From contig DHDI01000030.1 of assembly GCA_002399285.1 (NCBI GenBank), positions 1-41,391 of the forward strand: DNA of 41,391 bases, written 5' to 3'. This document shows positions 30,013 through 38,631 of this stretch, piece by piece (within the stretch, counting starts at the first letter, position 1; every line of letters begins with the position of its first letter). This DNA comes from Thermoanaerobacterales bacterium UBA4880. Its GTDB lineage: Bacteria > Bacillota > Thermoanaerobacteria > Thermoanaerobacterales > UBA4877. The notes under the pieces are model-generated. The model made no database searches. It had not been told where the DNA came from and saw nothing but the letters and a program-made list of their open reading frames with translations. The translations under genes were made by a program, and so were the position numbers.

Positions 30013-32730
30013 TCACAGCGGCAATAATATCAGCGCAAGAAACCCTATCTCCGACCTTGGTATCTCAATTTTCCATTGGTCTTCAATAGTATTTGTTACC
30101 TGGGAAATACTCTCAAGCAGACCGGCATAATTCTCCTGCAGGTAATCCATTTCACTGCACGTTGATATCAGGCCGTCTGTGCTCAGTCTTTCCAGCATAA
30201 ACGCAAAATGAATTATGAATCGTGCTACCTGGCTGGAGTTAAACTCTCTATTCAACTTCATTTCCAACGCCTTTAAAGTTTGTACGGCCGTTTCGGCTGC
30301 CCGTTCCCTATTGCCCGTCATGGCGCTCTCGCATATAAATCTGCAGGCCAAACTTACAGCCTCGTCTCTGCTCACCTCTCCATTGCTGTATCCTTCGGCA
30401 TCCGTATCGGCATCGGCATGGTCCAAAAGAAAAGTCAGCCTTTTAAGTCCGTCGCCGAACAATATCTCTTCTATGCCGATAAAACATACCTTGGGCAGAT
30501 GAGGGTCAAACGTTCCTACGGCTGCTATGACCGAGCCCTTCCATCCTTCCAGCATCAGTTCCGGGATCTCAGAACCGTTCCCCTCGTCCATCGGCCTTAT
30601 GATGACATTTTCCCGCAGCTCGTTTGGCAAAGCCTCATAGAGATATGATACCAGTCTTCTCGCCGTTCCTTTGCCCGTCAGACATGTAGTTATGATGATA
30701 CTCTTATCGCTGATCTGTATTTGATCGGTCTCATCACTTTGATATATTCTTTTGAGTTTCTGCACTATCTCACCCAACGTTTCTTCCTGCTGAGCCGCAA
30801 GCCTGGTAGCTTCAATGACCGTCACCGTCGTTACCAGCGGAATGACGGCTACCTGAGTACTTAAAGCGCTCTCCAACTGCGGCTTGAAATTGGTGAGCGA
30901 ACCCATGTCGACAAGCAGTAATATTCCGGAACATGGACCTAATTGTTTAAGTTTCTCCAAAGTTATATCCAACGTCTTTTCCACGCTCTGATCCAGCGGC
31001 ATGTCTACGGCTATGATGCAGTCATATCCGATCAAAGAGGCGGCGACCTCCACCATGCTTGAAGCGGTCTTATTGCCATGGCACAGGACCGCAATATGAA
31101 TTCGTTTACATGAGATCTTTTGCCTTTCATGAGAAGATAAAAACATGGATATAAAGATGAGTTCATTTAATGATAACCTATATCCTATACTCTCTTCCAG
31201 AGGCAATATAAATTTTTCTACCGCCGAGTACTCCTTCACACAAAACTCAAGCAATTGATTTAATTCGATATTCAAATGAGTATTATGCGTCTGCGCCGAT
31301 GCAAAATACAGCGACAGGTTGGTCACGACGTCGCCGCTGAATTGGCACCCCAATGCTCCGGCTACGCTATTGACAAACCGTTCAACGCAGTCATGGATAT
31401 TGTTCGGCACCGAAATTTCTGCTCCGCCCTTGTAGAATTGCAGCAATCTCTTTAAATAAAAATTTATCTCCGTATTTATCAGCTGTTCAATTTCATACTG
31501 AGTCAGACCACTTTTTAAATATCTGTCCATTCGCTTTTTAATTACGCTGTAGGGTATGACCCATTCGTCCTGGTCAATACTCACGTCGGTTTCATGTACG
31601 GGCGAAAATAATCTGTCATCCAATCCGACCAGGTTCTCTTCCGGATTTCCGGCCTCATGGCCTCCAAAATATGCCAGCTGGACCTGCGGAGGCATATCGG
31701 CGATACATACGGACATTAAAGAATTGGGACCGCTCTCCGATGCGGCATTATTGAGGAAGGCTTTGGCACATCCTATTTGGACTATGCTGCGGATCTCTCC
31801 TATATTCCCTGTGGAATCAAACGCTAAAAGGCCGGACAACACCAAGGGGCTTACGGATATTGTCGCCCCAATGCGCGAAGCCTCTTCCTTAAAAAAATAT
31901 TCTATCAGCGCGAGTCTTTCTGTCTGAGGTCTTTCAGCTAAGCTTGGCAAATATATAGTGACGGGAAACCGTCTTATAAAAGTTTTGAGCAATGACGATT
32001 TAGGGGCCTCCGAAGTAGCGGCGATCAGTCTGATCGAAGCCTTTTTTACGGTGGCGGTATCGCCCAAAGACTTATATATGCCCTTGTCCATCAACAAGAA
32101 CAGCATTTCCTGACCCTCGGGAGGAAGGCGATGCACTTCATCCAAGAGCAAAATCCCTCCCTCGCTCCTCGCCATGATACCCGGGTTGTCCTTATCCGCA
32201 CCTGTAAAGGCTCCCTTAACATGACCAAACAATTGAGATAATAAGAGCTGAGGGTTTGATGCGTAATCCGCGCAATTAAATATATTGAAAGGTGCATCGG
32301 CCTTTAATATGCCGATCCTCACGGCATACTTATACATTGCCTCCGCCAGGAAACTCTTTCCCACTCCTGTCGGACCTGAAATCAAGACGGGCAATCCATT
32401 CGGCGGATAGACTATAGCGGCTTTGGCCTGTTCTATGACTTCTTTGAGGCTGCCTTCCGCTCCGATCAGCCCATCTAAATCCGAATAAATTTTTGAGGGA
32501 ACTTCTTTAAATTTAATTTCATGCTGTATCGGTGAATCGACCGCCCAAAATCTTACCGGCCTCCCCTTGCTTTTGACTGCCAGGCCCTCGCGGCAAAGTT
32601 CATTCAGGTCGGCGCTGGCATTATGTCTCTGTATCCCGACCTTTTTTGCCATTTCATCGGCTGTCATACCGTCCTGTTGTCCGTAGGCTGCAAACTGTTT
32701 CAGAACATTTAAAACAACGGTTTTGCGCAT
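30013..32730 (-). CDS. LevR-type sigma-54-dependent PTS regulator (cluster 2)
   Basis: 905 residues with the same domain order as the cluster 1 activator: N-terminal helix-turn-helix (MTADEMAKKVGIQRHNASAD), AAA+ with GPTGVGKS, GAFTGA and ILLLDEVHR, PRD1, IIA-like domain (AVLCHGNKTASSM), IIB-like domain (ITTCLTGKGTA) and PRD2 (FIIHFAFMLERL). In PRD1 the histidine seen in the cluster 1 protein (YAHKLV) is replaced by glutamate (Glu505, AVEKFI), while the IIA-like and PRD2 histidines remain. The start is the ATG nine bases after GGAGG. It should activate the sigma-54 promoter 200 bases beyond its end in response to the phosphorylation state of the cluster 2 PTS. Confidence 0.92.
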   Translation of the reverse strand: MRKTVVLNVLKQFAAYGQQDGMTADEMAKKVGIQRHNASADLNELCREGLAVKSKGRPVRFWAVDSPIQHEIKFKEVPSKIYSDLDGLIGAEGSLKEVIEQAKAAIVYPPNGLPVLISGPTGVGKSFLAEAMYKYAVRIGILKADAPFNIFNCADYASNPQLLLSQLFGHVKGAFTGADKDNPGIMARSEGGILLLDEVHRLPPEGQEMLFLLMDKGIYKSLGDTATVKKASIRLIAATSEAPKSSLLKTFIRRFPVTIYLPSLAERPQTERLALIEYFFKEEASRIGATISVSPLVLSGLLAFDSTGNIGEIRSIVQIGCAKAFLNNAASESGPNSLMSVCIADMPPQVQLAYFGGHEAGNPEENLVGLDDRLFSPVHETDVSIDQDEWVIPYSVIKKRMDRYLKSGLTQYEIEQLINTEINFYLKRLLQFYKGGAEISVPNNIHDCVERFVNSVAGALGCQFSGDVVTNLSLYFASAQTHNTHLNIELNQLLEFCVKEYSAVEKFILPLEESIGYRLSLNELIFISMFLSSHERQKISCKRIHIAVLCHGNKTASSMVEVAASLIGYDCIIAVDMPLDQSVEKTLDITLEKLKQLGPCSGILLLVDMGSLTNFKPQLESALSTQVAVIPLVTTVTVIEATRLAAQQEETLGEIVQKLKRIYQSDETDQIQISDKSIIITTCLTGKGTARRLVSYLYEALPNELRENVIIRPMDEGNGSEIPELMLEGWKGSVIAAVGTFDPHLPKVCFIGIEEILFGDGLKRLTFLLDHADADTDAEGYSNGEVSRDEAVSLACRFICESAMTGNRERAAETAVQTLKALEMKLNREFNSSQVARFIIHFAFMLERLSTDGLISTCSEMDYLQENYAGLLESISQVTNTIEDQWKIEIPRSEIGFLALILLPL

Positions 32731-33152
32731 ATATTGTTTCCTCCGATTTATGTTTAATAGGCCGGGCCGCGTACATTTTAAAGGAGCTGTCATTTTCTGA
32801 ATATGCTTACCCTTTTACACACCCTATTATAATATTACATTAACCATGGAGAAAAATAAAGCCATTAGGCATAAATCGGCATTTTCCCTGATATATTCTT
32901 ATGTGCATTTGATTGGGTGGTTCACCTGATATGCAGTAACGAACCGCCGTGGGAAAAGTTTTAAATGAATGGTACTCTTTTGTAAGTGACTATATTGAAA
33001 TGTATACAAATAAAATTACGAACATGCAGAGCAGCCACCCGGTGAGATATGCCCCTTGTCAAGTAGACAGGTTAAATATCTAAAATTGGCGTCTATAAGC
33101 TGCCACTCGAATCAATGTGGTAGTTTTTCAGAGCGCGAGTAGCGCCACCAAC
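32731..33152 (-). other. Region between the GntR-type gene and the cluster 2 activator
   Basis: About 420 bases with no gene that I can support. It holds a TATAAT (32826-32831) without a good -35, probably the activator promoter; a hairpin of GGTTC/GAACC arms (about 32920-32943); a TGTATACA palindrome (33001-33008), similar to GntR-type sites; and an inverted-repeat-bounded segment at its upper end. Confidence 0.4.
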
Positions 33153-33171
33153 TCAACTAGTGGTACTTGAC
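33058..33171. repeat. Possible remnant of a small mobile element
   Basis: GTCAAGTA (33058-33065) and TACTTGAC (33164-33171) are exact inverted repeats bounding 114 bases. The sequence is less AT-rich than its surroundings and contains GAGCGCGAGTAGCGCC. The upper end runs into the GntR-type gene and supplies its last few codons and stop. There is no transposase and no obvious target duplication, so this is only a suspicion. Confidence 0.25.
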
Positions 33172-33854
33172 TGGGAATTTTCTTCCTCCAGTCTGTGTAT
33201 ATATGCATCTCTGGAATTTTTTATATGCTTCTTTGCACACTGCTCCGCTTTATCCGCATCGTGGGCCTCAATCGCCTTTACGATCTTCTTGTGCTCCGCA
33301 TTGGCTTCTTCTCTTCTGCCATGAAAGGCATATCCCACGTGAGTATATGCTTTGATATACTCTTGGAGATTTACAAGGATCAAATAAAGTTTTTCATTCC
33401 CGGCCGTATTATATATAGTTTCATGAAACTTTATGTGCAGGTCTTCCAATCTTTCTTCCTCTTTATTGTCCAAACATATACTCATGTCGTCAACTATCCT
33501 GCTGAGCTCATTCGTCTGCCTCTTATCTGCATTTTCCGCCGCAAGACGGCCGGCCAGGCCTTCCAAGACCTCCCTTATATTGAATACGTCTATTACCTCT
33601 TTAGACGTAGCAGCGGAGACCACTGCGCCCCTCCTCGGGATCTGCACAGCCAGGCCCTGTGACTTCAGCTTTTGTATTGCCTCTCTCACAGGCGTACGCG
33701 AGATCTCCAGTTCATCACACAGCTGGCGTTCTATCAGCCTTTCCCCCGGCTTCAATTGTCCGCTCAATATGGCACTTTTTAACTGTTCGAAGACCTTATC
33801 GGCTATGGAACTCTCGTCAATTTTTATCGGTTTCAGCATTTCCTTTTTTGCCAT
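33153..33854 (-). CDS. GntR-family regulator, FadR/FCD subfamily
   Basis: 233 residues. A winged helix-turn-helix (about 15-80: IADKVFEQLKSAILSGQLKP then GERLIERQLCDELEISRTPVREAIQKL) is followed by an all-helical FCD effector domain (about 90-220) with the metal-binding type residues in LEDLHIKFHETI, HKKIVKAIEAHD and KKHIKNSR. Such proteins usually repress catabolic genes and respond to a carboxylic acid. It lies after the predicted oxalate oxidoreductase operon, on the same strand, with its own promoter. A GntR-type palindrome in that operon's leader is its likely target. The C-terminal tail (NSQSSTTS) overlaps a possible mobile remnant and may be altered. GGAGG precedes the ATG by eight bases. 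Confidence 0.92.
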   Translation of the reverse strand: MAKKEMLKPIKIDESSIADKVFEQLKSAILSGQLKPGERLIERQLCDELEISRTPVREAIQKLKSQGLAVQIPRRGAVVSAATSKEVIDVFNIREVLEGLAGRLAAENADKRQTNELSRIVDDMSICLDNKEEERLEDLHIKFHETIYNTAGNEKLYLILVNLQEYIKAYTHVGYAFHGRREEANAEHKKIVKAIEAHDADKAEQCAKKHIKNSRDAYIHRLEEENSQSSTTS

Positions 33855-33873
33855 TTATATATCCTCCGGAACC

Positions 33874-33924
33874 CTAGATTATCGTTTCTAGTTTAGATTA
33901 TACCATTTGTCGATTTGTCTTCAA
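33874..33924 (-). promoter_or_regulatory. Promoter and possible operator of the GntR-type gene
   Basis: Minus strand TTGAAG (33919-33924), 16-base spacer, TATAAT (33897-33902). The -10 lies in ATGGTATAAT, which resembles half of the TTGGTATACCAA palindrome in the oxidoreductase leader. Just downstream is a small dyad CTAGA ... TCTAG (33874-33891). Autoregulation is plausible. Confidence 0.6.
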
Positions 33925-33930
33925 CAATTT

Positions 33931-33966
33931 ATTTATGCCCAGGTATTAAAATACCTGGGCATAAAT
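33931..33966. terminator. Terminator hairpin after the oxidoreductase operon
   Basis: Two 17-base arms with the core ATGCCCAGGTATT/AATACCTGGGCAT form a perfect hairpin with a tiny loop, ten bases after the beta-subunit stop. The trailing T-run is weak on the minus strand (ATAAATTG), but the helix is very stable. Confidence 0.65.
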
Positions 33967-33977
33967 AAATAAATTAA

Positions 33978-34943
<966 letters not shown>

Positions 34944-36131
34944 TTAAAGTTCAAATGGAACCCAGTAGGCATTCTGTGATACCTTGCCGGTCTTTGCAAC
35001 GTCCTGTAACTTATCAAACATCCTGTAGAATTCATCGCGGGTTATGGCTTCTCCACCCAGCCCGGCAACAAAGCCTACGGTCTTAACCTTATCGCCCTCG
35101 TCATACAAAGCAGTCCTGACTTCAGTCAAGAGGTCTCCTCCTCCGCCTGCTATGCCGAAGTTGGCCGAATTATCGACCACGCCTACGACCTTGAACTTGG
35201 AAAGAGCATCCCTGACTTCCTCTGTGGGAAACGGCCTGTAGGTACGCAGTCTCACCACGCCGACCTTTTCCCCATGGTTTCTCAGCCTCTTTGCAACGTC
35301 GATGGCGGTCTGTGAATGGGCGCCCTGAAGGAATATAACTACATCGGCGTCCCCGGTCATATATTCTTCCACAAAGGGACTATAGTTTCTTCCGAATATC
35401 CTGTTATAATCCGTATAGGCATCTTTTATCACTTTCTTCGCATTTCTCATTGCAAGGACCCGCTGATACTGCAGCGGCGGCCCCATATTAGGTTCTATCT
35501 GGGCGCCGATGATCTGTGGGTCATATATATCGAGTTTATGTTTATTCTTATATGGAGGTAAAAACTCTCTTACCTGCGCCCTTTCGGGCACATCTACCTC
35601 TCCGGTAATATGTGACACAAAATAGCCGTCCTGGCATGCATATTGAGGCAGAAGTACATTCGCATCCTCACCTATCCTGTAATACAAAAGCGTAAGATCC
35701 AAGGCCTCCTGAGGTGTGGCTGCCCAGCCCTGTATCCAGCATTGATCTCTGCATACTTCAGCGTCGGTATGCTCCGAACCGAAATCCCCCGGAGGGTCTA
35801 ATGTCCTATCCGCTATAGCCATCTGCACAGGAAGTCTTTCACCGGATATAGGGGAATATACCTCCATGGCGTAGGTAACTCCCACACCGGCGCTTCCCGT
35901 AAACGTCCTCGCTCCAGCAGCGGATGCACCGTATACCACAGACAACTGCGCGTGTTCACCTTCGGCATGAACAAACTCCGCATCGAATTCACCATCGGCA
36001 ATCATCCTGGCAAGCTCGGACATTATTCCCGTATACGGCCGTATGGGATATGAAGATATCACATCCACATCAGCCAGTCTGACTGCCTCGGCTGTCGCCA
36101 CAACACCGGTTATAAGTCTCTTTTTACCCAT
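34944..36131 (-). CDS. Oxalate oxidoreductase alpha subunit
   Basis: 395 residues, the length of the Moorella thermoacetica subunit as I recall it. Pyruvate:ferredoxin oxidoreductases carry YPITPS at the substrate site; here it is SSYPIRPYTG, with Arg31 in place of the threonine. The switch-loop segment AIADRTLDPPGDFGSE gives Arg109, Asp112 and Phe117. These residues and their numbering coincide with those described for oxalate binding in oxalate oxidoreductase. The C-terminal half (about 255-395: VVIFLQGAHSQTAIDVAKRL, VGVVRLRTYRPFP) is the usual transketolase C-terminal-like domain. GGGGG precedes the ATG by seven bases. Other small dioxoacids such as glyoxylate cannot be excluded. Confidence 0.86.
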   Translation of the reverse strand: MGKKRLITGVVATAEAVRLADVDVISSYPIRPYTGIMSELARMIADGEFDAEFVHAEGEHAQLSVVYGASAAGARTFTGSAGVGVTYAMEVYSPISGERLPVQMAIADRTLDPPGDFGSEHTDAEVCRDQCWIQGWAATPQEALDLTLLYYRIGEDANVLLPQYACQDGYFVSHITGEVDVPERAQVREFLPPYKNKHKLDIYDPQIIGAQIEPNMGPPLQYQRVLAMRNAKKVIKDAYTDYNRIFGRNYSPFVEEYMTGDADVVIFLQGAHSQTAIDVAKRLRNHGEKVGVVRLRTYRPFPTEEVRDALSKFKVVGVVDNSANFGIAGGGGDLLTEVRTALYDEGDKVKTVGFVAGLGGEAITRDEFYRMFDKLQDVAKTGKVSQNAYWVPFEL

Positions 36132-36143
36132 AACTCTGCCCCC

Positions 36144-37106
36144 TTAATTTACAAAATCCAGTTCCGGAACCATGGTGACCGCGCCGGCAGGGCATACAGC
36201 CACACATATTCCGCAGCCTTTACAATATTTTAGATCAAAATCTACGAATCCTTCATCAGTCTTTAATACGGCTCCATCGGGGCAATCCAGCCAACACATG
36301 AGACAGCCCTTACAACGATCTTTGTCAAAGACAGGTCTTTTTGTCTTCCAACTGCCCGTCACCATGCCCTTGTTTTCCTTCTTGGGCGAGTGTACCGTCC
36401 CCGCAAAAGGCAGCGTATCATATCCGTACTTATTTTCCCTTGTTTTAACTGCACTTGCAGCCTCATTGGGATTATTGACATTCATCAGTTTTACATTTTC
36501 ATATCCATATTTGCAGGCTTCTTTATTTTTGACGGCGTCAAGAAGGTCATCGAGTTTTACTATTTCCTTAGCCTTGGCGATCGCTCCGGCTAACACCGCT
36601 CCTACGCCGGCGCCTATGCCCGAGGCGTCGGTCGCTCCCTCTGCTCCTGATAATGTCTTGACGTAACCGGCTACCCCTGTGGCGTCAACACATCCCAACA
36701 TACCCAGGTTGGATGTGTCATCCAAAAATTGAAGTATATATTTGGAATCTCTCTTTGTGTTTACTATAAGAACACCGCCCGGCTTCAGATCCTCCAGTAC
36801 GCTGACGCCCTTGACCAGGGTTTCTTCGGTCAGCACGACCACATCGGGATTTTCGTTTTCATAAATATACCTGCTCTCAATCGGTTTGGGGCTTATCTTT
36901 GCATATGACCTGACAGGCACATTTACCCTGTCCGGCAGATCGACATAGTTTTCCCATGCCTGCACATACTTTCCTTCCTTTGACGCGGCATTGGCCAAGG
37001 CAAATACCACATCCCTGGCGTCTTTGTTCTGAAGTACCCCTCTGGCCCATGTCGTTATCTGTATCATGCCCGGTTCCTCGAAGAGTTTTTCCGCTTCGTA
37101 GTCCAT
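36144..37106 (-). CDS. Oxalate oxidoreductase delta subunit (fused gamma and ferredoxin domains)
   Basis: 320 residues. Residues 1-190 form the gamma-type domain of 2-oxoacid oxidoreductases (ITTWARGVLQNKDARDVVFA, DVVVLTEETLV, GATDASGIGAGVGAVLAG). A linker leads to a two-cluster ferredoxin domain with Cys265, 268, 271, 275 and Cys295, 298, 301, 305 (CKGCLMCWLDCP and CKGCGICVAVCP). Fusion of gamma and delta into one chain is the arrangement known for Moorella oxalate oxidoreductase, while pyruvate enzymes usually have separate subunits or one long chain. The two clusters pass electrons to ferredoxin. The start is the ATG seven bases after GGGGG. First gene of the operon, behind a strong promoter and a GntR-type palindrome. 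Confidence 0.87.
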   Translation of the reverse strand: MDYEAEKLFEEPGMIQITTWARGVLQNKDARDVVFALANAASKEGKYVQAWENYVDLPDRVNVPVRSYAKISPKPIESRYIYENENPDVVVLTEETLVKGVSVLEDLKPGGVLIVNTKRDSKYILQFLDDTSNLGMLGCVDATGVAGYVKTLSGAEGATDASGIGAGVGAVLAGAIAKAKEIVKLDDLLDAVKNKEACKYGYENVKLMNVNNPNEAASAVKTRENKYGYDTLPFAGTVHSPKKENKGMVTGSWKTKRPVFDKDRCKGCLMCWLDCPDGAVLKTDEGFVDFDLKYCKGCGICVAVCPAGAVTMVPELDFVN

Positions 37107-37138
37107 ATCTTTACCCCCTATCATTTATTGGTTTTAAA

Positions 37139-37176
37139 TATCGGTATTCCGTATTTGGTATACCAAAAATACGATA
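37139..37176. promoter_or_regulatory. GntR/FCD-type operator in the oxidoreductase leader
   Basis: TTGGTATACCAA (37155-37166) is a perfect 12-base palindrome at the centre of a longer dyad with CGTATTT ... AAATACG arms and outer TATCG ... CGATA. The core equals the centre of the UxuR/ExuR-type site, a known FCD-family GntR operator. It lies between the promoter and the first gene, so binding would block transcription. Confidence 0.7.
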
Positions 37177-37225
37177 TAAATCCCCTCTCGTTATTGGAAT
37201 ATGCGCCCCCTTCAATTTATTTTCT

Positions 37226-37254
37226 AATATATTATATTCAACGAAAAATGTCAA
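37226..37254 (-). promoter_or_regulatory. Sigma-A promoter of the oxalate oxidoreductase operon
   Basis: Minus strand TTGACA, 17-base spacer, TATATT; the -35 is a perfect consensus. The start near 37219 gives a leader of about 110 bases that includes the palindrome at 37155-37166. A GAAGGGGGCGCAT sequence near 37204-37216 resembles a ribosome site but is followed by no reading frame that I can support. Confidence 0.85.
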
Positions 37255-37334
37255 AACCCTTTTATTGAAAAATAACTTTTAAAGAATTTTAGTAAGTTTA
37301 ACTAAACTGCCTAAGTATGATATTATATTTTTAA

Positions 37335-37394
37335 ACAAAAAATGCGGAGCAGATAAGCGATAAACATCATTCAGGCTATCTGTCCACATTTTTT
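37335..37394 (-). terminator. Terminator of the yhf-type operon
   Basis: Minus strand: a long imperfect stem, AAAAAATG-GGA-AGATAGC and GC-TATCTG-TCC-CATTTTTT, around a 16-base loop and ending in a T-run. It lies about 20 bases after the YhfW-like stop codon. Confidence 0.75.
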
Positions 37395-37413
37395 ATTTAT
37401 ATTCTCAGCTATA

Positions 37414-38631
37414 TTAGATCATAGCTTGCGGTAAGATATCCTTTAAAAAGCTGCGTCCATTTTCCGGCCTGGCCACTCCGAGATAGTCAGCCACGGTGGC
37501 TCCTATGTCCGACAGCGTGGCCCGGACGCCGAGATCCGTCCTATTGAGCCTCCTGCCGTATACCAGCAGTATCGCCCTCTCCCTGGTATGATGGCTATGG
37601 CCCACGGTGGGATCGTTGCCGTGATCGCCGGTAATGATGAGCATGTCCTCATCCTCCATGCCGTCCAATATGCGCGGCAGAAAGACATCCACCGTCATAA
37701 GCCTGTCCGCATACCTAACGGGGTCCTGGGAGTGCCCGGCCAGGTCGGTTTCCTGCACGTTGGCCGCGATAAGGCCGCCGCGCTGCGCCTTCATTCTGTC
37801 CAGTATCAGCGCCAGCACTCCTTCCGTCTCCACCATGGGGAGGTACTCCGCTCCGCTGCACTCTATGACGTCGGCCATCTTCCCTATGAGCGACACGTCG
37901 TATCCGGCCTTCCTGAGTATGGTGGGAGTCTGCACATCGGGCTGCACTCCATAGCCAAGATGCCGGACCATATAGCCCGTCCTGTAGACGCCGGACTTGG
38001 GGGCGTCTATGCCGACTATATCCCCCGGCTTTATCTCCTCCGCTTTCAGTATGTCTTCCACGGTGACCTCTCTGCCGCCGAAGACTATCACCCTTCCCAC
38101 TTCGACGTTCTCCCTGACTACGCGGCCTATCTTGAGCTCATCCTCAAAAGAGATATGATCCAAAGGCGCCGTGAGGTTGTAATTCTGGCCGGGGTCGGCC
38201 TCCAGATTGTCGGCCACGGTCACCAGACCGTTCACCAACAGAAATGGGTGCGCCGGGTCCGGCCGCTCCACATCATATCCGGCTGCCTTTAAAGCCGACT
38301 CCACCTTATCTATATAATCCCTGAACGGCCTTATGACGGGCATCTTCGGTTTGGTACCCATTATTTCCTGATGTCCCTGATATGTGTCCGCTCCGAAATG
38401 GGCCAGATTGCTGCTACCAAAGCTGGCAATGGGACTCTCTGCCTTCTTTATCTTATCGCTGCGGGTCAGCCGGCCCGCTCCCATTTTCTCCAAATTGGGT
38501 ATGACGAGACTGCTGTTCTCCGCCACATGCCTTAAGGTATCTGCTCCCTTGTCCTGCGGCCGAACCTGGGAAACGTCATCCATAGCCCCCACGCCCAGGC
38601 CGTCTAAGACCGTAAGTATTACCCTTCTCAT
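37414..38631 (-). CDS. Phosphopentomutase-like metalloenzyme (YhfW type)
   Basis: 405 residues, matching E. coli YhfW (about 408). Alkaline-phosphatase superfamily with phosphopentomutase motifs: metal aspartate in TVLDGLG (Asp10), DTYQGHQEIMGTKPK (Asp82, Thr83, where phosphopentomutases carry the phosphothreonine), NVQETDLAGHSQDPVRYAD, and GDHGNDPTVGHSHHTRE. It keeps the residues for two divalent metals. The context is not nucleoside catabolism but a racemase-like and an aminotransferase-like PLP enzyme, so the substrate is probably not deoxyribose phosphate. The start codon overlaps the stop of the preceding gene as ATGA. DeoB is the alternative name; size and neighbours favour YhfW. Confidence 0.88.
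   Translation of the reverse strand: MRRVILTVLDGLGVGAMDDVSQVRPQDKGADTLRHVAENSSLVIPNLEKMGAGRLTRSDKIKKAESPIASFGSSNLAHFGADTYQGHQEIMGTKPKMPVIRPFRDYIDKVESALKAAGYDVERPDPAHPFLLVNGLVTVADNLEADPGQNYNLTAPLDHISFEDELKIGRVVRENVEVGRVIVFGGREVTVEDILKAEEIKPGDIVGIDAPKSGVYRTGYMVRHLGYGVQPDVQTPTILRKAGYDVSLIGKMADVIECSGAEYLPMVETEGVLALILDRMKAQRGGLIAANVQETDLAGHSQDPVRYADRLMTVDVFLPRILDGMEDEDMLIITGDHGNDPTVGHSHHTRERAILLVYGRRLNRTDLGVRATLSDIGATVADYLGVARPENGRSFLKDILPQAMI

Noticed and set aside
33001..33008. TGTATACA as a second GntR operator
   Set aside because: The palindrome is only eight bases, common in AT-rich DNA, and no promoter with a clear target gene surrounds it. It is mentioned only in the description of that gap.
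37414..38631. deoB of a nucleoside catabolism operon
   Set aside because: No nucleoside phosphorylase, deoxyribose-phosphate aldolase or nucleoside transporter is nearby; the coupled neighbours are YhfX- and YhfS-like.
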